Origin: Novosphingobium aerophilum
GTDB taxonomy: Bacteria > Pseudomonadota > Alphaproteobacteria > Sphingomonadales > Sphingomonadaceae
DNA: 64,000 nucleotides
NCBI RefSeq assembly: GCF_014230305.1
Contig: NZ_JACLAU010000009.1
Location: forward strand, 49,110 to 113,109
Direction of reading: 5' to 3'
In this document: piece after piece, positions 9,625 to 18,538 of the stretch
How the letters are laid out: each line of letters opens with the position of its first letter
How positions within the stretch are numbered: position 1 is the stretch's first letter
The notes under the pieces: generated by a model
What the model saw: only the letters and a program-made list of their open reading frames with translations
Databases searched by the model: none
What the model was told of the DNA's origin: nothing
Position numbers and translations under genes: made by a program

Positions 9625-10469
9625 CCGGGCGCGCGCGCCTGCTGGCGATGGCCTTCGCCCTGGCGACAGCCGGCTCCCCCGCGATTGCCAGGGATCGGGC
9701 TCTCCCGGCGCTGGCGGCGGGCGACCGCTATGTCGCGATGGGCAGTTCCTACGCCGCGGGCCCCGGGGTGGGCACGGCGGCAGAAGGGCCGGCGCGCTGC
9801 GGCCGTGGGCAGCTCAGCTATCCGCACCTGGTGGCGGCGGCCCTGTCGCTGACGCTGGTCGATGCGACCTGCAGCGGATCGACCACCGAACACGTGCTGG
9901 GCCCGTGGGGCGAGCTGCCGCCGCAGATCGATGCGGTCGATGCCGAGACCCGGTTGGTCACGATCACCTCGGGCGGCAACGACATCGGCTTTGTCCGCAA
10001 TCTCTTCGCTGCCGCCTGCGCGACGATGCCGGCCGACGGTCGCCCGGCGCAGTGTCCGACGGCCCAGCGGCCGACCGCGGCGGATTGGACCGCGCTCGAG
10101 GCGCGGATGCATCGCATCGCCGCGGAAGTCCGGCGTCGCGCGCCCCGGGCCCGACTGGTGTTCGTCGACTATGCCACGATTCTGCCGGCGCGGGGTGGGT
10201 GCGCTGCGTTGCAGGGAGCCCCGGCCGATCTGGATGCCAGCCGCAAGGATGCGCTGCGACTGGCCGCCCTGACCGCGCGGGTCGCCCGCCAGGAAGGCGC
10301 GCTGCTGCTGACGGCGTCCCGGCTGACCGCAGGCCATGGGCCCTGCGATGCCGATCCGTGGAGCTTCGGCAGCACGGCACCGCAGGGCAGCGTTCCCGTC
10401 CATCCGGGCCCCAAGGCCCATGCGGCCATCGCCGAAACCCTGGTCGCCAGGCTCGCGGCCGGCCGATGA
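9621..10469 (+). CDS. SGNH/GDSL-family esterase or lipase, exported
   Basis: Predicted secreted serine hydrolase of the SGNH fold. GTG 9621 overlaps the era stop (GTGA), and GGAG at 9609-9612 gives a good ribosome-binding site. A GTG at 9612 is the alternative. The N-terminus LLAMAFALATAGSPAIARD is a signal peptide. Block I is VAMGSSYAAGPG with the nucleophile Ser, block III is TSGGNDIGF with the oxyanion Asn, and block V is PVHPGPKAHAAIAE with the catalytic His. Paired cysteines (ARCGRG, DATCSG, AACATM, AQCPTA, GGCAAL, GPCDAD) suggest periplasmic disulfides, as in Streptomyces SEST-type esterases. The natural substrate is unknown. Confidence 0.85.
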   Translation: MTGRARLLAMAFALATAGSPAIARDRALPALAAGDRYVAMGSSYAAGPGVGTAAEGPARCGRGQLSYPHLVAAALSLTLVDATCSGSTTEHVLGPWGELPPQIDAVDAETRLVTITSGGNDIGFVRNLFAAACATMPADGRPAQCPTAQRPTAADWTALEARMHRIAAEVRRRAPRARLVFVDYATILPARGGCAALQGAPADLDASRKDALRLAALTARVARQEGALLLTASRLTAGHGPCDADPWSFGSTAPQGSVPVHPGPKAHAAIAETLVARLAAGR

Positions 10470-11137
10470 TCCAGCGCGAACTGCTCGGCACAGCCCAGGT
10501 CCCGGGCGGGACCGAGCTGCGCCTGTTCCGCCACGATCGCGATTTCATGATCGTGATGGGCCACAACGAGCTGATGAGCAGCCGGATGAGCGGTTCGGAG
10601 GTCGCCCTCGCCACCGAGACGATCAAGCGGCTGCGGGACCGCCCCGCCCCGCGCCTGCTGATCGGCGGCTATGGCATGGGTTTCACCCTGCGCGCCGCGC
10701 TGGCCGCGCTGGGCCCGAAGGCCGAACTGGTCGTCGCCGAACTGGTGCCCGAGATCATCGCCTGGGCCCGGGGCCCGATGGCCGACCTGGCCGCCGGCTG
10801 CCTCGACGATCCGCGCGTGCGGCTGCTGATGGGCGACGTGGGGATCACCATCGACGGAGCCCGCGACGAGTACGACGCGATCCTGCTGGATGTCGACAAC
10901 GGCCCCGACGGGATCGTCCGCGACGGCAACGACGGGCTCTACACTGCGTCGGGGCTGAGAGCCGCGCGCAACGCGCTGCGCCCGGGCGGTGTGCTGGCGG
11001 TGTGGTCGGCCGGGCCCGATCCGGCCTTCACCCGGCGGCTCGAGAAGAACGGCTTCACGGTGGAGGAAATCCGCGTGGCGGCCCGCAGCAACGGCAAGGG
11101 GCCGAAGCACACGATCTGGTTCGGGGTGCCGCGCTGA
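10466..11137 (+). CDS. spermidine-synthase-like class I SAM-fold protein
   Basis: 223 residues, translationally coupled to the SGNH hydrolase (ATGA at 10466-10469). The Rossmann fold of spermidine synthases and SAM-dependent methyltransferases is visible as LLIGGYGMGFTLRAAL (motif I), ELVVAELVPEIIAWARG (motif II, acidic residue after strand 2), LLMGDVGITI, and DAILLDVDNGPDGIV (motif IV). It is shorter than true SpeE proteins (about 280 residues) and lacks an evident N-terminal tetramerisation domain. It is better called spermidine-synthase-like than named speE. Whether it makes a polyamine or methylates something else cannot be decided here. Confidence 0.8.
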   Translation: MIQRELLGTAQVPGGTELRLFRHDRDFMIVMGHNELMSSRMSGSEVALATETIKRLRDRPAPRLLIGGYGMGFTLRAALAALGPKAELVVAELVPEIIAWARGPMADLAAGCLDDPRVRLLMGDVGITIDGARDEYDAILLDVDNGPDGIVRDGNDGLYTASGLRAARNALRPGGVLAVWSAGPDPAFTRRLEKNGFTVEEIRVAARSNGKGPKHTIWFGVPR

Positions 11138-11147
11138 CAGTGTGCCG

Positions 11148-11435
11148 TCAGCCGTCGCGGTCGGCTGCTGCACGCAACAGCTTCAGCCATGCCGGACGAC
11201 GGGCATAACGGGATCGCATCCGCGCCTCATCCCGTTCGAGCGAGCGGCACTTCAGCCTGGCCGCGGCATCGCGGATCTGGGCGGCGCGTTCGGCGTCGTA
11301 GGGCTCCTCGCCGCCCCAGTGATTGCAGCCCAGGCGCCGTTCGACCACGGCGCGCAGGTCGGGCGGAGCCTGGCGCAGCACCCGGGCAAAGGCATCGTCG
11401 GACATTCCCGCCGCCATCACCAAGGCCCAGAGCAT
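11148..11435 (-). CDS. small hypothetical protein, possibly exported
   Basis: 95 residues starting MLWALVMAAGMSDDAFARVL. The short hydrophobic N-terminus could be a weak signal or just an amphipathic helix. The body is charged and helical (RRLGCNHWGGEEPYDAERAA, RSLERDEARMRSRYARR) and contains two cysteines 22 residues apart (GCNHW and LKCRSL), which could form a disulfide. I recognise no family. It starts 17 bases after the stop of the 59-residue gene downstream of topA, so it is probably the last gene of the plsY-dprA-topA unit. Confidence 0.65.
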   Translation of the reverse strand: MLWALVMAAGMSDDAFARVLRQAPPDLRAVVERRLGCNHWGGEEPYDAERAAQIRDAAARLKCRSLERDEARMRSRYARRPAWLKLLRAAADRDG

Positions 11436-11452
11436 CTTCCCCCTCCTTCCGC

Positions 11453-11632
11453 CTACCGCAGCTTGGCGATCGCGAACCCATGCTGCCGGGCCGCGTCCTT
11501 GGTCGATTCCTCGGTGCGGTTAAGCGCCTTGGCGATCTCCTTCAGCCCCTTGCCCTTGCCGGCGAGGACCTGCAGCTTCTGGAGCTCCTCCGGCTTCCAG
11601 GGCTGCTTGTGGCGGGCAAGCTTCTCGCTCAT
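11453..11632 (-). CDS. 59-residue basic helical protein coupled to topA
   Basis: Sequence starts MSEKLARHKQPWKPEELQKL and ends RQHGFAIAKLR. The pattern WKPEELQKLQVLAGKGKGLKE followed by IAKALNRTEESTKD resembles a single SANT/Myb-like or resolvase-type helix-turn-helix, with a conserved Trp and a recognition helix rich in Thr, Lys and Arg. It therefore may bind DNA. Its ATG overlaps the topA stop as ATGA (11629-11632), a strong sign of translational coupling. The function is unknown. Pairing with topoisomerase I suggests a nucleoid or supercoiling role, which is inference only. Confidence 0.75.
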   Translation of the reverse strand: MSEKLARHKQPWKPEELQKLQVLAGKGKGLKEIAKALNRTEESTKDAARQHGFAIAKLR

Positions 11633-14214
11633 TCCGCAGCCTTCTTCTTCGCTGGCGCTTTCTTGGCCGGAGCCTTCTTCGCCCCCGCCTTCGCTGCCGC
11701 AGGCTTCTTCGCCGCAGCCTTCTTCGGCGCGGCCTTCTTCTTGCCCTTGGCCGGGCCCTTCGCGGCGCGTGCGTCGATCAGGGCGACGGCGGCTTCCTCG
11801 GTCAGGTCCTCGGGCTTCTGGTCGCGCGGTAGGGTGGCATTGGTGGTCCCGTCGGTGACATAGGGACCATAGCGCCCGGCCATCAGCTTGATCACCCCGC
11901 CCGACGTGGGATGCGCGCCGAAGGTCTTGAGCGGTTCGGCAGCAGCCCCGCGGCCCCGCGCCCCGGCGCCCGCAGCGGCTTCGGCCAGCTTCATCACCGC
12001 CGCGTTCATGCCGGTTTCGAACACCTCGGCAGTGGAACGCAGCCGGGCGTACTTGCCGTCATGCATCAGATAGGGACCGTAACGGCCGATGCTGGCGGTG
12101 ATCGGCAGGCCGCTCTCCGGATGGTTCCCCACCTCGCGGGGGAGTGACAGCAGCTTCACCGCCCAGTCCAGGTCGATCTCGGGAATGTCCTTGGGGATCG
12201 AGGCGCGCTTGGCCTCCTTGCCTTCGCCCAACTGGATATAGGGCCCGAAGCGCCCGGCGCGGCGGGTGATCTCCAGCCCGGTCGCAGGATCGGTGCCGAG
12301 CGGGGCGTCGTCGCCACCCTCGGCGCCCTCGCCGCCCGGCTGGGCGAACTTGCGGGTGAACTTGCAGTCCGGATAGTTGGAACAGGCGACGAAGGCCCCG
12401 AACCGCCCGCCGCGCAGCGACAGTCGCCCGGCCCCGCACTTGGGGCACAGCCGCGGATCGCTGCCGTCCTCGCGGGGCGGGAACAGGTAGTCCGACAGGA
12501 ACGCGTCGAGCGCCTCGGTCACCTCGGAGGGCTTGCGCTCCATCACCTCGTCGGACTTCGGCTTGAAGTCGCGCCAGAACGCGGCGAGCACGTCCTTCCA
12601 TGCGGCACGGCCGCCCGACACGTCGTCCAGCTCATCCTCCATCCCGGCGGTGAAGTCATAGGCGACGTAGCGATCGAAGAAGCGTTCCAGGAAGGCGGTC
12701 AGCAGCCGCCCGGACTCCTCGGCGAAGAAGCGGTTCTTCTCGGTGCGGACGTAGTTGCGGTCCTTCAGCACCTGCAGCGTGGCGGCATAGGTGGAGGGCC
12801 GGCCGATGCCCAGTTCCTCCAGCCGCTTGACCAGCGAGGCCTCCGAATAGCGGGGCGGCGGCTGGGTGAAATGCTGCGCAGCATCAACCCCGCGCTTGGC
12901 CGGGGTATCGCCCTGCTTCAGCGCCGGCAGCAGCGCGCCGTCCTCGTCCTCGCCGTCGGCCCTGTGGTCGCGTCCTTCCTCGTAAACCGCCAGGAATCCC
13001 GGGAATTTCACCACCTGGCCGGTGGCGCGCAACTCGTGCTGGCCGGTGCCGTCCCGCAGGGTGACCGTGGTCCGCTCGATATTGGCCGAGGCCATCTGGC
13101 TGGCCATGGCGCGCTTGTAGATCAGATCATAGAGCCGCGCCTCGTCACCCGAACCATAGCGGTCCTTGGCGAAGTCGGTCGGACGGATCGCCTCGTGGGC
13201 TTCCTGCGCGTTCTTGGCCTTGGTTTCATAGTGTCGCGGCTTTTCGGGCAGGTAATGCCCCGAATAGCGATCGGCGATGGCCTTGCGCGCGGCGGAGATG
13301 GCGCTGGGGTCCATCTGCACGCCGTCGGTCCGCATGTACGTGATCGCACCCGCCTCATACAGCGTCTGGGCCACGCGCATCGTGTGGCTGGCCGAAAAGC
13401 CCAGCTTGCGCGCGGCCTCCTGCTGCAGGGTGGAGGTGGTGAACGGCGGATAGGGATTGCGGCGGGTCGGCTTGGTCTCGACCTCCTCGACGCGGAACGT
13501 GGCGCTTTCGACCAGGGCCTTGGCCTTCATCGCCGTGCCCTCGTCGCCCAGGCTCAGCCGCTCCAGCTTTTCGCCCGCGAACTTGACCAGCCGGGCCGGG
13601 AACTCGGTGCCGCCCTGTTCCAGCCGGGCGATGACCGACCAGTATTCCTGGGCACGGAACAGCTCGATCTCGCGCTCCCGCTCGACGATCAGGCGCAGCG
13701 CGACCGACTGGACGCGCCCCGCGCTCTTGGCCCCCGGCAGCTTGCGCCACAGCACGGGGGACAGGGTGAAGCCGAACAGGTAATCGAGCGCGCGCCGCGC
13801 CAGATAGGCGTCGATCAGGTCCTGGTCGAGCTCACGCGGGGCCTGCATCGCCGCCAGGATCGTGTCCTTGGTGATGGCGTTGAAGGTGACCCGTTCGACC
13901 TCCTTGGGCAGGGCGCGGCGCTTGGCCAGCAGTTCGCGCACGTGCCACGAAATCGCCTCGCCCTCGCGATCGGGGTCGGTCGCCAGGATCAGCCGGTCGG
14001 CCTCCTTGGCGGCATCGGTGATCGCCTTCACCCGGCTTGCCTTGTCGCCATAGAGCTCCCAGTCCATCGCGAACGCCTCGTCCGGACGGACCGAGCCGTC
14101 CTTGGGGGGCAGGTCGCGGATGTGGCCATAGGAAGCCAGGACCTTGTAGCCCTTGCCGAGGTACTTCTCGATGGTCTTGGCCTTGGCCGGGGACTCGACG
14201 ATGACAAGCTGCAT
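11629..14214 (-). CDS. topA: DNA topoisomerase I
   Basis: Type IA topoisomerase that relaxes negative supercoils. The start is ATG 14214 (MQLVIVESPAKAKTIEKYLG), giving 861 residues. The open frame continues upstream but is not family-like. The Toprim domain is at the N-terminus, with the acidic triad region LATDPDREGEAISWH. The catalytic Tyr is residue 293 in GAITYMRTDGVQM. A C4 zinc-finger repeat lies near residue 600 (CPKCGAGRLSLRG, CSNYPDCKFTRK), followed by degenerate Topo_C repeats each carrying GRFGPYIQLG, GRYGPYLMHD or GRYGPYVTDG. It ends in a Lys/Ala/Pro-rich basic tail of about 45 residues. The gene lies 109 bases downstream of dprA, with a paired TACGT motif just upstream of its start. 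Confidence 0.97.
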   Translation of the reverse strand: MQLVIVESPAKAKTIEKYLGKGYKVLASYGHIRDLPPKDGSVRPDEAFAMDWELYGDKASRVKAITDAAKEADRLILATDPDREGEAISWHVRELLAKRRALPKEVERVTFNAITKDTILAAMQAPRELDQDLIDAYLARRALDYLFGFTLSPVLWRKLPGAKSAGRVQSVALRLIVEREREIELFRAQEYWSVIARLEQGGTEFPARLVKFAGEKLERLSLGDEGTAMKAKALVESATFRVEEVETKPTRRNPYPPFTTSTLQQEAARKLGFSASHTMRVAQTLYEAGAITYMRTDGVQMDPSAISAARKAIADRYSGHYLPEKPRHYETKAKNAQEAHEAIRPTDFAKDRYGSGDEARLYDLIYKRAMASQMASANIERTTVTLRDGTGQHELRATGQVVKFPGFLAVYEEGRDHRADGEDEDGALLPALKQGDTPAKRGVDAAQHFTQPPPRYSEASLVKRLEELGIGRPSTYAATLQVLKDRNYVRTEKNRFFAEESGRLLTAFLERFFDRYVAYDFTAGMEDELDDVSGGRAAWKDVLAAFWRDFKPKSDEVMERKPSEVTEALDAFLSDYLFPPREDGSDPRLCPKCGAGRLSLRGGRFGAFVACSNYPDCKFTRKFAQPGGEGAEGGDDAPLGTDPATGLEITRRAGRFGPYIQLGEGKEAKRASIPKDIPEIDLDWAVKLLSLPREVGNHPESGLPITASIGRYGPYLMHDGKYARLRSTAEVFETGMNAAVMKLAEAAAGAGARGRGAAAEPLKTFGAHPTSGGVIKLMAGRYGPYVTDGTTNATLPRDQKPEDLTEEAAVALIDARAAKGPAKGKKKAAPKKAAAKKPAAAKAGAKKAPAKKAPAKKKAAE

Positions 14215-14231
14215 GATGGGAATGAACGCCC

Positions 14232-14245
14232 TTACGTGTGTACGT
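14232..14245. promoter_or_regulatory. paired TACGT motif upstream of topA (possible operator)
   Basis: TTACGTGTGTACGT lies 18-31 bases upstream of the topA start codon. Similar closely spaced TACGT pairs occur at 27612-27622 and 37534-37550, both at promoters of secreted DUF11-type proteins. Three sites are too few to prove a shared regulator. Confidence 0.3.
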
Positions 14246-14323
14246 GCGCGAGGGTGGGGATGGCGGGGCCGGGGCGTCAAGGGCGGAAGTGCCCGGACAG
14301 GCACCCGGTTCGATCGTGGGATG

Positions 14324-15445
14324 CTACGCCGACCGCGACACCCGTCCCCCGGCGTGGCGCACCAGGCTGCCCGCCAGCTCCAGCTCGAGCAGCGCCAGTT
14401 GCACCGCCGCCGCGCTCTCGCCCGACTGGCGCACAAGTTCGTCGACGGCGACCGGGGCCGTGGTGAGCAGCGCGGTCACGTCCGCGGGCCGGTCCGCAGG
14501 CTCGGCCAGCAGGAACGGGGCCGAGGGTTCGCGCAGCGGCGCCCGTGGCGTTCCGTCAAAGCCCGAGAGCAGTTCGATCACGTCCTCGGCCGACTGGACC
14601 AGCACCGCGCCGTCGCGGATCAACTGGTTGCAACCACGCGACCGGCTGTCCAGCGGCGAGCCAGGCACCCCCATCACCTCGCGTCCCATCTCGCCCGCCA
14701 GCCGCGCGGTGATCAGCGAGCCCGAGTTGGGCGTCGCCTCGACCACCACGGTGCCGGCGGCAATCCCGGCGATGATGCGGTTGCGCGCCGGAAAGTGGCG
14801 GGCGAGCGGTTCGGTGCCCGGGGGCTGTTCGGTCAGCAGCAGGCCGCGGGTGGCGACCTCTTCCTGCAGCGCGGCGTGTTCCGGCGGATACGTCACGTCG
14901 ATGCCGCTGGCGATCACCCCGATGGTTCCGCCCCCGCCCGCCACGGTTGCCGCCAGCGCGCCCTGATGGACCGCGCCATCGATCCCCCGGGCAAGGCCCG
15001 AGACCACGGCATAGCCCGCATCGGCCAGGGCGGCGGCAAAGTCGCGCGCGATCCGCACCGCCGCGGCCGAGGCGTTGCGCGCGCCGACCATGGCGACGGC
15101 TGGCCGGTGGACCAGCGCGCCCTCCCCCCGCGCGATCAGGATCGGCGGCGCGCCTTCGGCCTGGCCCAGCAGCGCCGGATAGTCGGGCGAATCGTGGAAC
15201 AGGTAGCGCGCCCCGGCGCGGCGCACGGCGGCCAGCTCGGCCTCGACCCGGGCGGGCAGCGCGGGCTGGTAGGGGCGGCCGGTCCTGCCGACCAGATCGG
15301 GCAGCGCCTCCAGCGCGGCCGCGGCCGTACCGAAGCGGGCGAGGAGCTGCGCATAGGACACCGGCCCGACATTGGGCGAACGCAGCAGGCGGATGCGGGC
15401 GAAGGCCTCGTCGCGGGACAGCGCGGGGGCCTCCGCGGTGGTCAT
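14324..15445 (-). CDS. dprA: DNA-processing protein DprA
   Basis: Binds incoming single-stranded DNA and loads RecA during natural transformation. ATG 15445 overlaps the plsY stop (ATGA), giving 373 residues. The N-terminal SAM-like helical region (ARIRLLRSPNVGPVSYAQLL) precedes the Rossmann fold, whose signatures are VAMVGARNASAAAVRIA, VVSGLARGIDGAVHQGAL, HFPARNRIIAGIA and GVPGSPLDSRSRGCNQLIRD. A C-terminal winged-helix-like domain follows (VDELVRQSGESAAAVQLALL). Coupling to plsY and proximity to topA match the usual alphaproteobacterial arrangement. Confidence 0.95.
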   Translation of the reverse strand: MTTAEAPALSRDEAFARIRLLRSPNVGPVSYAQLLARFGTAAAALEALPDLVGRTGRPYQPALPARVEAELAAVRRAGARYLFHDSPDYPALLGQAEGAPPILIARGEGALVHRPAVAMVGARNASAAAVRIARDFAAALADAGYAVVSGLARGIDGAVHQGALAATVAGGGGTIGVIASGIDVTYPPEHAALQEEVATRGLLLTEQPPGTEPLARHFPARNRIIAGIAAGTVVVEATPNSGSLITARLAGEMGREVMGVPGSPLDSRSRGCNQLIRDGAVLVQSAEDVIELLSGFDGTPRAPLREPSAPFLLAEPADRPADVTALLTTAPVAVDELVRQSGESAAAVQLALLELELAGSLVRHAGGRVSRSA

Positions 15446-16017
15446 GTCTTGCTGCCGACCTTCGGTTCGGTTCCGGCGATCAGCCGGCCTATGTTGGCGC
15501 GGTGCAGCCACAGCACCAGCACGGCGAGTGCCGCAAGTACCGGGGCGTAGGCAGGATAGCCCAGCAGCCAGGCGGCGATCGGGGCGGCCACGGCGGCGGT
15601 CATGCCGCTGAGCGAGGACAGCCGGGTGAGGGCCAGCATGCCCAGCCAGACCGCGGCATAGACTCCGCCAATCGCCACGGCGAAGCCGAGCGAAACGCCC
15701 ATCAGCGTCGCCACGCCCTTGCCTCCCCTGAAGCGCAGCCACAACGGGAAGCAGTGCCCGATCACCGCCGCGCCTCCGGCCAGCGCCACGAAGTCGGGCG
15801 CGAACAGGCGCCCCAGCCATGCAGCCGCGAAACCCTTGCCCAGATCGAGCAGCAGGGTGGCGGCGGCCAGGCCCTTGCGCCCCGTGCGCAGCACGTTGGT
15901 GGCGCCGATGTTGCCCGATCCGATCGCCCGCAGATCGCCCGCGCCGGTCAACCGGGTGAGGATCAGGCCGAACGGCACCGAGCCCAGCAGGTAGCCCAGC
16001 CCCAGCGCCGCCAGCAT
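15442..16017 (-). CDS. plsY: glycerol-3-phosphate acyltransferase PlsY
   Basis: Integral membrane enzyme that transfers the acyl group from acyl-phosphate to glycerol 3-phosphate, the first step of phospholipid synthesis. ATG 16017 (MLAALGLGYLLGSVPFG) gives 191 residues. A GTG at 16029 would add four. The three family motifs are GSVPFGLILTR, GSGNIGATNVLRTG and GHCFPLWLRFRGGKGVAT. About five hydrophobic helices are visible. It is the first gene of the plsY-dprA unit and divergent from murI. Confidence 0.95.
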   Translation of the reverse strand: MLAALGLGYLLGSVPFGLILTRLTGAGDLRAIGSGNIGATNVLRTGRKGLAAATLLLDLGKGFAAAWLGRLFAPDFVALAGGAAVIGHCFPLWLRFRGGKGVATLMGVSLGFAVAIGGVYAAVWLGMLALTRLSSLSGMTAAVAAPIAAWLLGYPAYAPVLAALAVLVLWLHRANIGRLIAGTEPKVGSKT

Positions 16018-16117
16018 CGTCTTGTCCACCGCACCCGTCCCTTTCCGCGCCCTCGACGCCGCCTGCTTAACCAGAGTCCTTGCATTCGCGCAGGGAAAAA
16101 ATAGGGATGCCGCCAAT

Positions 16118-16951
16118 ATGGCGCAAACCCCTTCCCCCGCGGCCGGTCCGGCTGCCGTCGATCCCGCCGCCCCTGTGCTGCTGTTCGATTCGGGCGTGGG
16201 CGGGCTTTCGGTGCTGGGCGCGGTGCGCGCGCTGCTGCCCGATGCGCCGGTGATCTATGCGGCGGACAATGCCGGCCTGCCGTATGGCGAAAAGACCGAG
16301 GCGGAGATCGCCGCGCGGGTCGCCGGGCTGCTCGGCCGGATGACCGAGCGGCTGCGCCCGCGGCTGGTCTGCATCGCCTGCAACACCGCGTCCACCATCG
16401 CCCTGGCCATGGTGCGCGACGTGCTGGAGGTGCCTATCGTCGGCACGGTTCCCGCAATCAAGCCCGCCGCCGCGCAGACCCGATCGGGCGTGATCGGGCT
16501 GCTCGGCACGGCGGCGACGATCCGCCAGGGCTATGTCGACCGGCTCGAGGCCGAATTCGCCGGCGGCAAGACCCTGCTGCGCTTCGCCGCGCCCGAACTG
16601 GTCAGCGCGGCCGAGGCCCGGTTGCGCGGCGAGCCGGTGGACCCGGCAGTCTTCGCCCGCGCCGCCGCCGGCCTGCGGGACCAGCCCGGGGGCGACCGGA
16701 TCGACACGGTGGTGCTGGCCTGCACGCACTTCCCGCTGATCGCCGAGGACCTGGCCGCCGCGTTCGGTCCGACGGTGGACTTCGTTGACGGATCGGCGGG
16801 GATCGCCCGGCGCATCGCCCACCTGCTGCAGGGCCAGACCTTCGCCCGGCGCGAGCCCGATCTGGCGCTGTTCACCGGGGACGAGCCGGGCCTGGCCGCG
16901 CTGCAGCCCGCGCTCGACCGCTATGGCCTGACCCGCCGCGCCCTGTTCTGA
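16118..16951 (+). CDS. murI: glutamate racemase
   Basis: Makes D-glutamate for peptidoglycan. ATG 16118 (MAQTPSPAAG) is chosen because upstream in-frame codons lie in the plsY promoter region. The length is 277 residues. Catalytic motifs are LLFDSGVGGLSVL (Asp/Ser region), VCIACNTASTIAL with the first catalytic Cys, and VVLACTHFPLIAEDL with the second catalytic Cys and His. It is divergent from plsY with about 100 bases between the starts. Confidence 0.95.
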   Translation: MAQTPSPAAGPAAVDPAAPVLLFDSGVGGLSVLGAVRALLPDAPVIYAADNAGLPYGEKTEAEIAARVAGLLGRMTERLRPRLVCIACNTASTIALAMVRDVLEVPIVGTVPAIKPAAAQTRSGVIGLLGTAATIRQGYVDRLEAEFAGGKTLLRFAAPELVSAAEARLRGEPVDPAVFARAAAGLRDQPGGDRIDTVVLACTHFPLIAEDLAAAFGPTVDFVDGSAGIARRIAHLLQGQTFARREPDLALFTGDEPGLAALQPALDRYGLTRRALF

Positions 16952-17131
16952 CACCGGCCAGTCCCCCACCTGCCCTTTGGTCCCGGGGCGACATTCCCCC
17001 TCTAAACAGTAGAAAGCGGCCGCCCGATGCGGTAGAGCGCCCGCGACGGCCGCCGGGACGGGATCGCGGCAGCCGCAACGGGCGCATGGCCTCGACCGGT
17101 GCGAGAGGTCCGGCAAGGGACGTTGGCAGAC

Positions 17132-18346
17132 GTGAACTACGACCAGATTTTCGACGCCGCGATCGACCGTCTCCATTCGGAGGGGCGTTACCGGGTGTTC
17201 ATCGACATCCTGCGTAACAAGGGCGCCTATCCCAACGCGCGCTGCTTTGCCGGGCACAACGGGCCCAAGCCGATCACCGTGTGGTGTTCGAACGACTATC
17301 TGGCCATGGGGCAGCACCCCAAGGTGATCGCGGCGATGGAGGAAGCGCTCCACAACGTCGGAGCCGGATCGGGCGGCACCCGCAACATCGGCGGCAACAC
17401 CCATTACCACGTGGAACTGGAACGCGAGCTGGCCGACCTGCACGGCAAGGACGGCGCCCTGCTGTTCACCTCCGGCTATGTCAGCAATGACGCCACGCTC
17501 TCCACCCTGGCCCGCATCCTGCCGGGCTGCGTGATCTTCTCGGACGAGCTCAACCACGCCAGCATGATCGCCGGCATCCGCAATTCGGGCGCGGAGAAGA
17601 AGGTGTTCCGCCACAACGATGTGGCCCACCTGGAAGAGCTGCTGGCCGAGACCGACCCGGCCCTGCCCAAGCTGATCGCCTTCGAATCGGTCTATTCGAT
17701 GGATGGCGATGTCGCCCCGATCCACGCGATCTGCGACCTGGCCGAGAAGTACAATGCGCTGACCTACATCGACGAGGTCCATGCCGTGGGCATGTACGGC
17801 CCGCGCGGCGGCGGGATCACCGACCGCGACGAGGCGGCCCACCGGATCGACATCATCGAGGGCACACTGGGCAAGGCCTTCGGCGTGATGGGCGGCTACA
17901 TCGCCGCCGATACCCGGATCATCGACGTGATCCGGTCCTATGCGCCGGGCTTCATCTTCACCACCTCGCTCTCGCCGGTGCTGGTCGCGGGCGTGCTCGC
18001 CTCGGTCCGCCACCTGAAGGAATCGAGTGTCGAGCGGGACGGCCAGCAGGCCGCTGCCGCCACGCTGAAGCAGCTGTTCACCGAAGCCGGTCTGCCCGTG
18101 ATGGCGACGACCACTCACATCGTGCCGCTGATGGTGGGCGATCCGGTCAAGGCCAAGCGGATCAGCGACATCCTGCTCGCCGAATATGGTGTCTACGTCC
18201 AGCCGATCAATTTCCCCACGGTCCCGCGCGGGACCGAGCGGCTGCGCTTCACCCCCGGCCCCTCGCACACCGAGGCGATGATGGTCGAACTGACCCGCGC
18301 GCTGGTGGAGATCTGGGACCGGATGGAACTGAAGCTCGCCGCCTGA
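17132..18346 (+). CDS. hemA: 5-aminolevulinate synthase
   Basis: PLP enzyme that condenses glycine and succinyl-CoA in the C4 (Shemin) pathway to heme, typical of alphaproteobacteria. GTG 17132 ([20 protein letters not shown]) is supported by AAGGGA at 17115-17120 with about 11-base spacing. A TTG at 17123 and a GTG at 17099 are in-frame alternatives. The length is 404 residues. Landmarks are [38 protein letters not shown]-type [23 protein letters not shown] (PLP Asp), and [14 protein letters not shown] with the Schiff-base Lys. It stands alone between murI and an L,D-transpeptidase-fold gene. Confidence 0.95.
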   Translation: MNYDQIFDAAIDRLHSEGRYRVFIDILRNKGAYPNARCFAGHNGPKPITVWCSNDYLAMGQHPKVIAAMEEALHNVGAGSGGTRNIGGNTHYHVELERELADLHGKDGALLFTSGYVSNDATLSTLARILPGCVIFSDELNHASMIAGIRNSGAEKKVFRHNDVAHLEELLAETDPALPKLIAFESVYSMDGDVAPIHAICDLAEKYNALTYIDEVHAVGMYGPRGGGITDRDEAAHRIDIIEGTLGKAFGVMGGYIAADTRIIDVIRSYAPGFIFTTSLSPVLVAGVLASVRHLKESSVERDGQQAAAATLKQLFTEAGLPVMATTTHIVPLMVGDPVKAKRISDILLAEYGVYVQPINFPTVPRGTERLRFTPGPSHTEAMMVELTRALVEIWDRMELKLAA

Positions 18347-18538
18347 GCTGTTGAGAGGCCGAAGACCTCAGGGGTTTCCCTAGGGGCAACACGCCTCGCC
18401 GCATCCTCGTCACGCATCGTCGGGCCTCGTCAGGCGCCGGGCTTGAACATCGCCGCCGGCCACCGCACTGTCGGGGTGACGACGCGACGGACGGGATCAC
18501 GGTCCCGCCGCGCACCGACGGGATCGCACGGACGGCAC

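Noticed and set aside
11132..11151. Terminator GCTGAC..GTCAGC after the SAM-fold gene
   Set aside because: The stem is only 6 bp with an 8-base loop and no T-tract.
11629..14436. Upstream extension of topA to 14436
   Set aside because: The extension reads into dprA antisense. The conserved N-terminus MQLVIVESPAKAKTIE starts at 14214.
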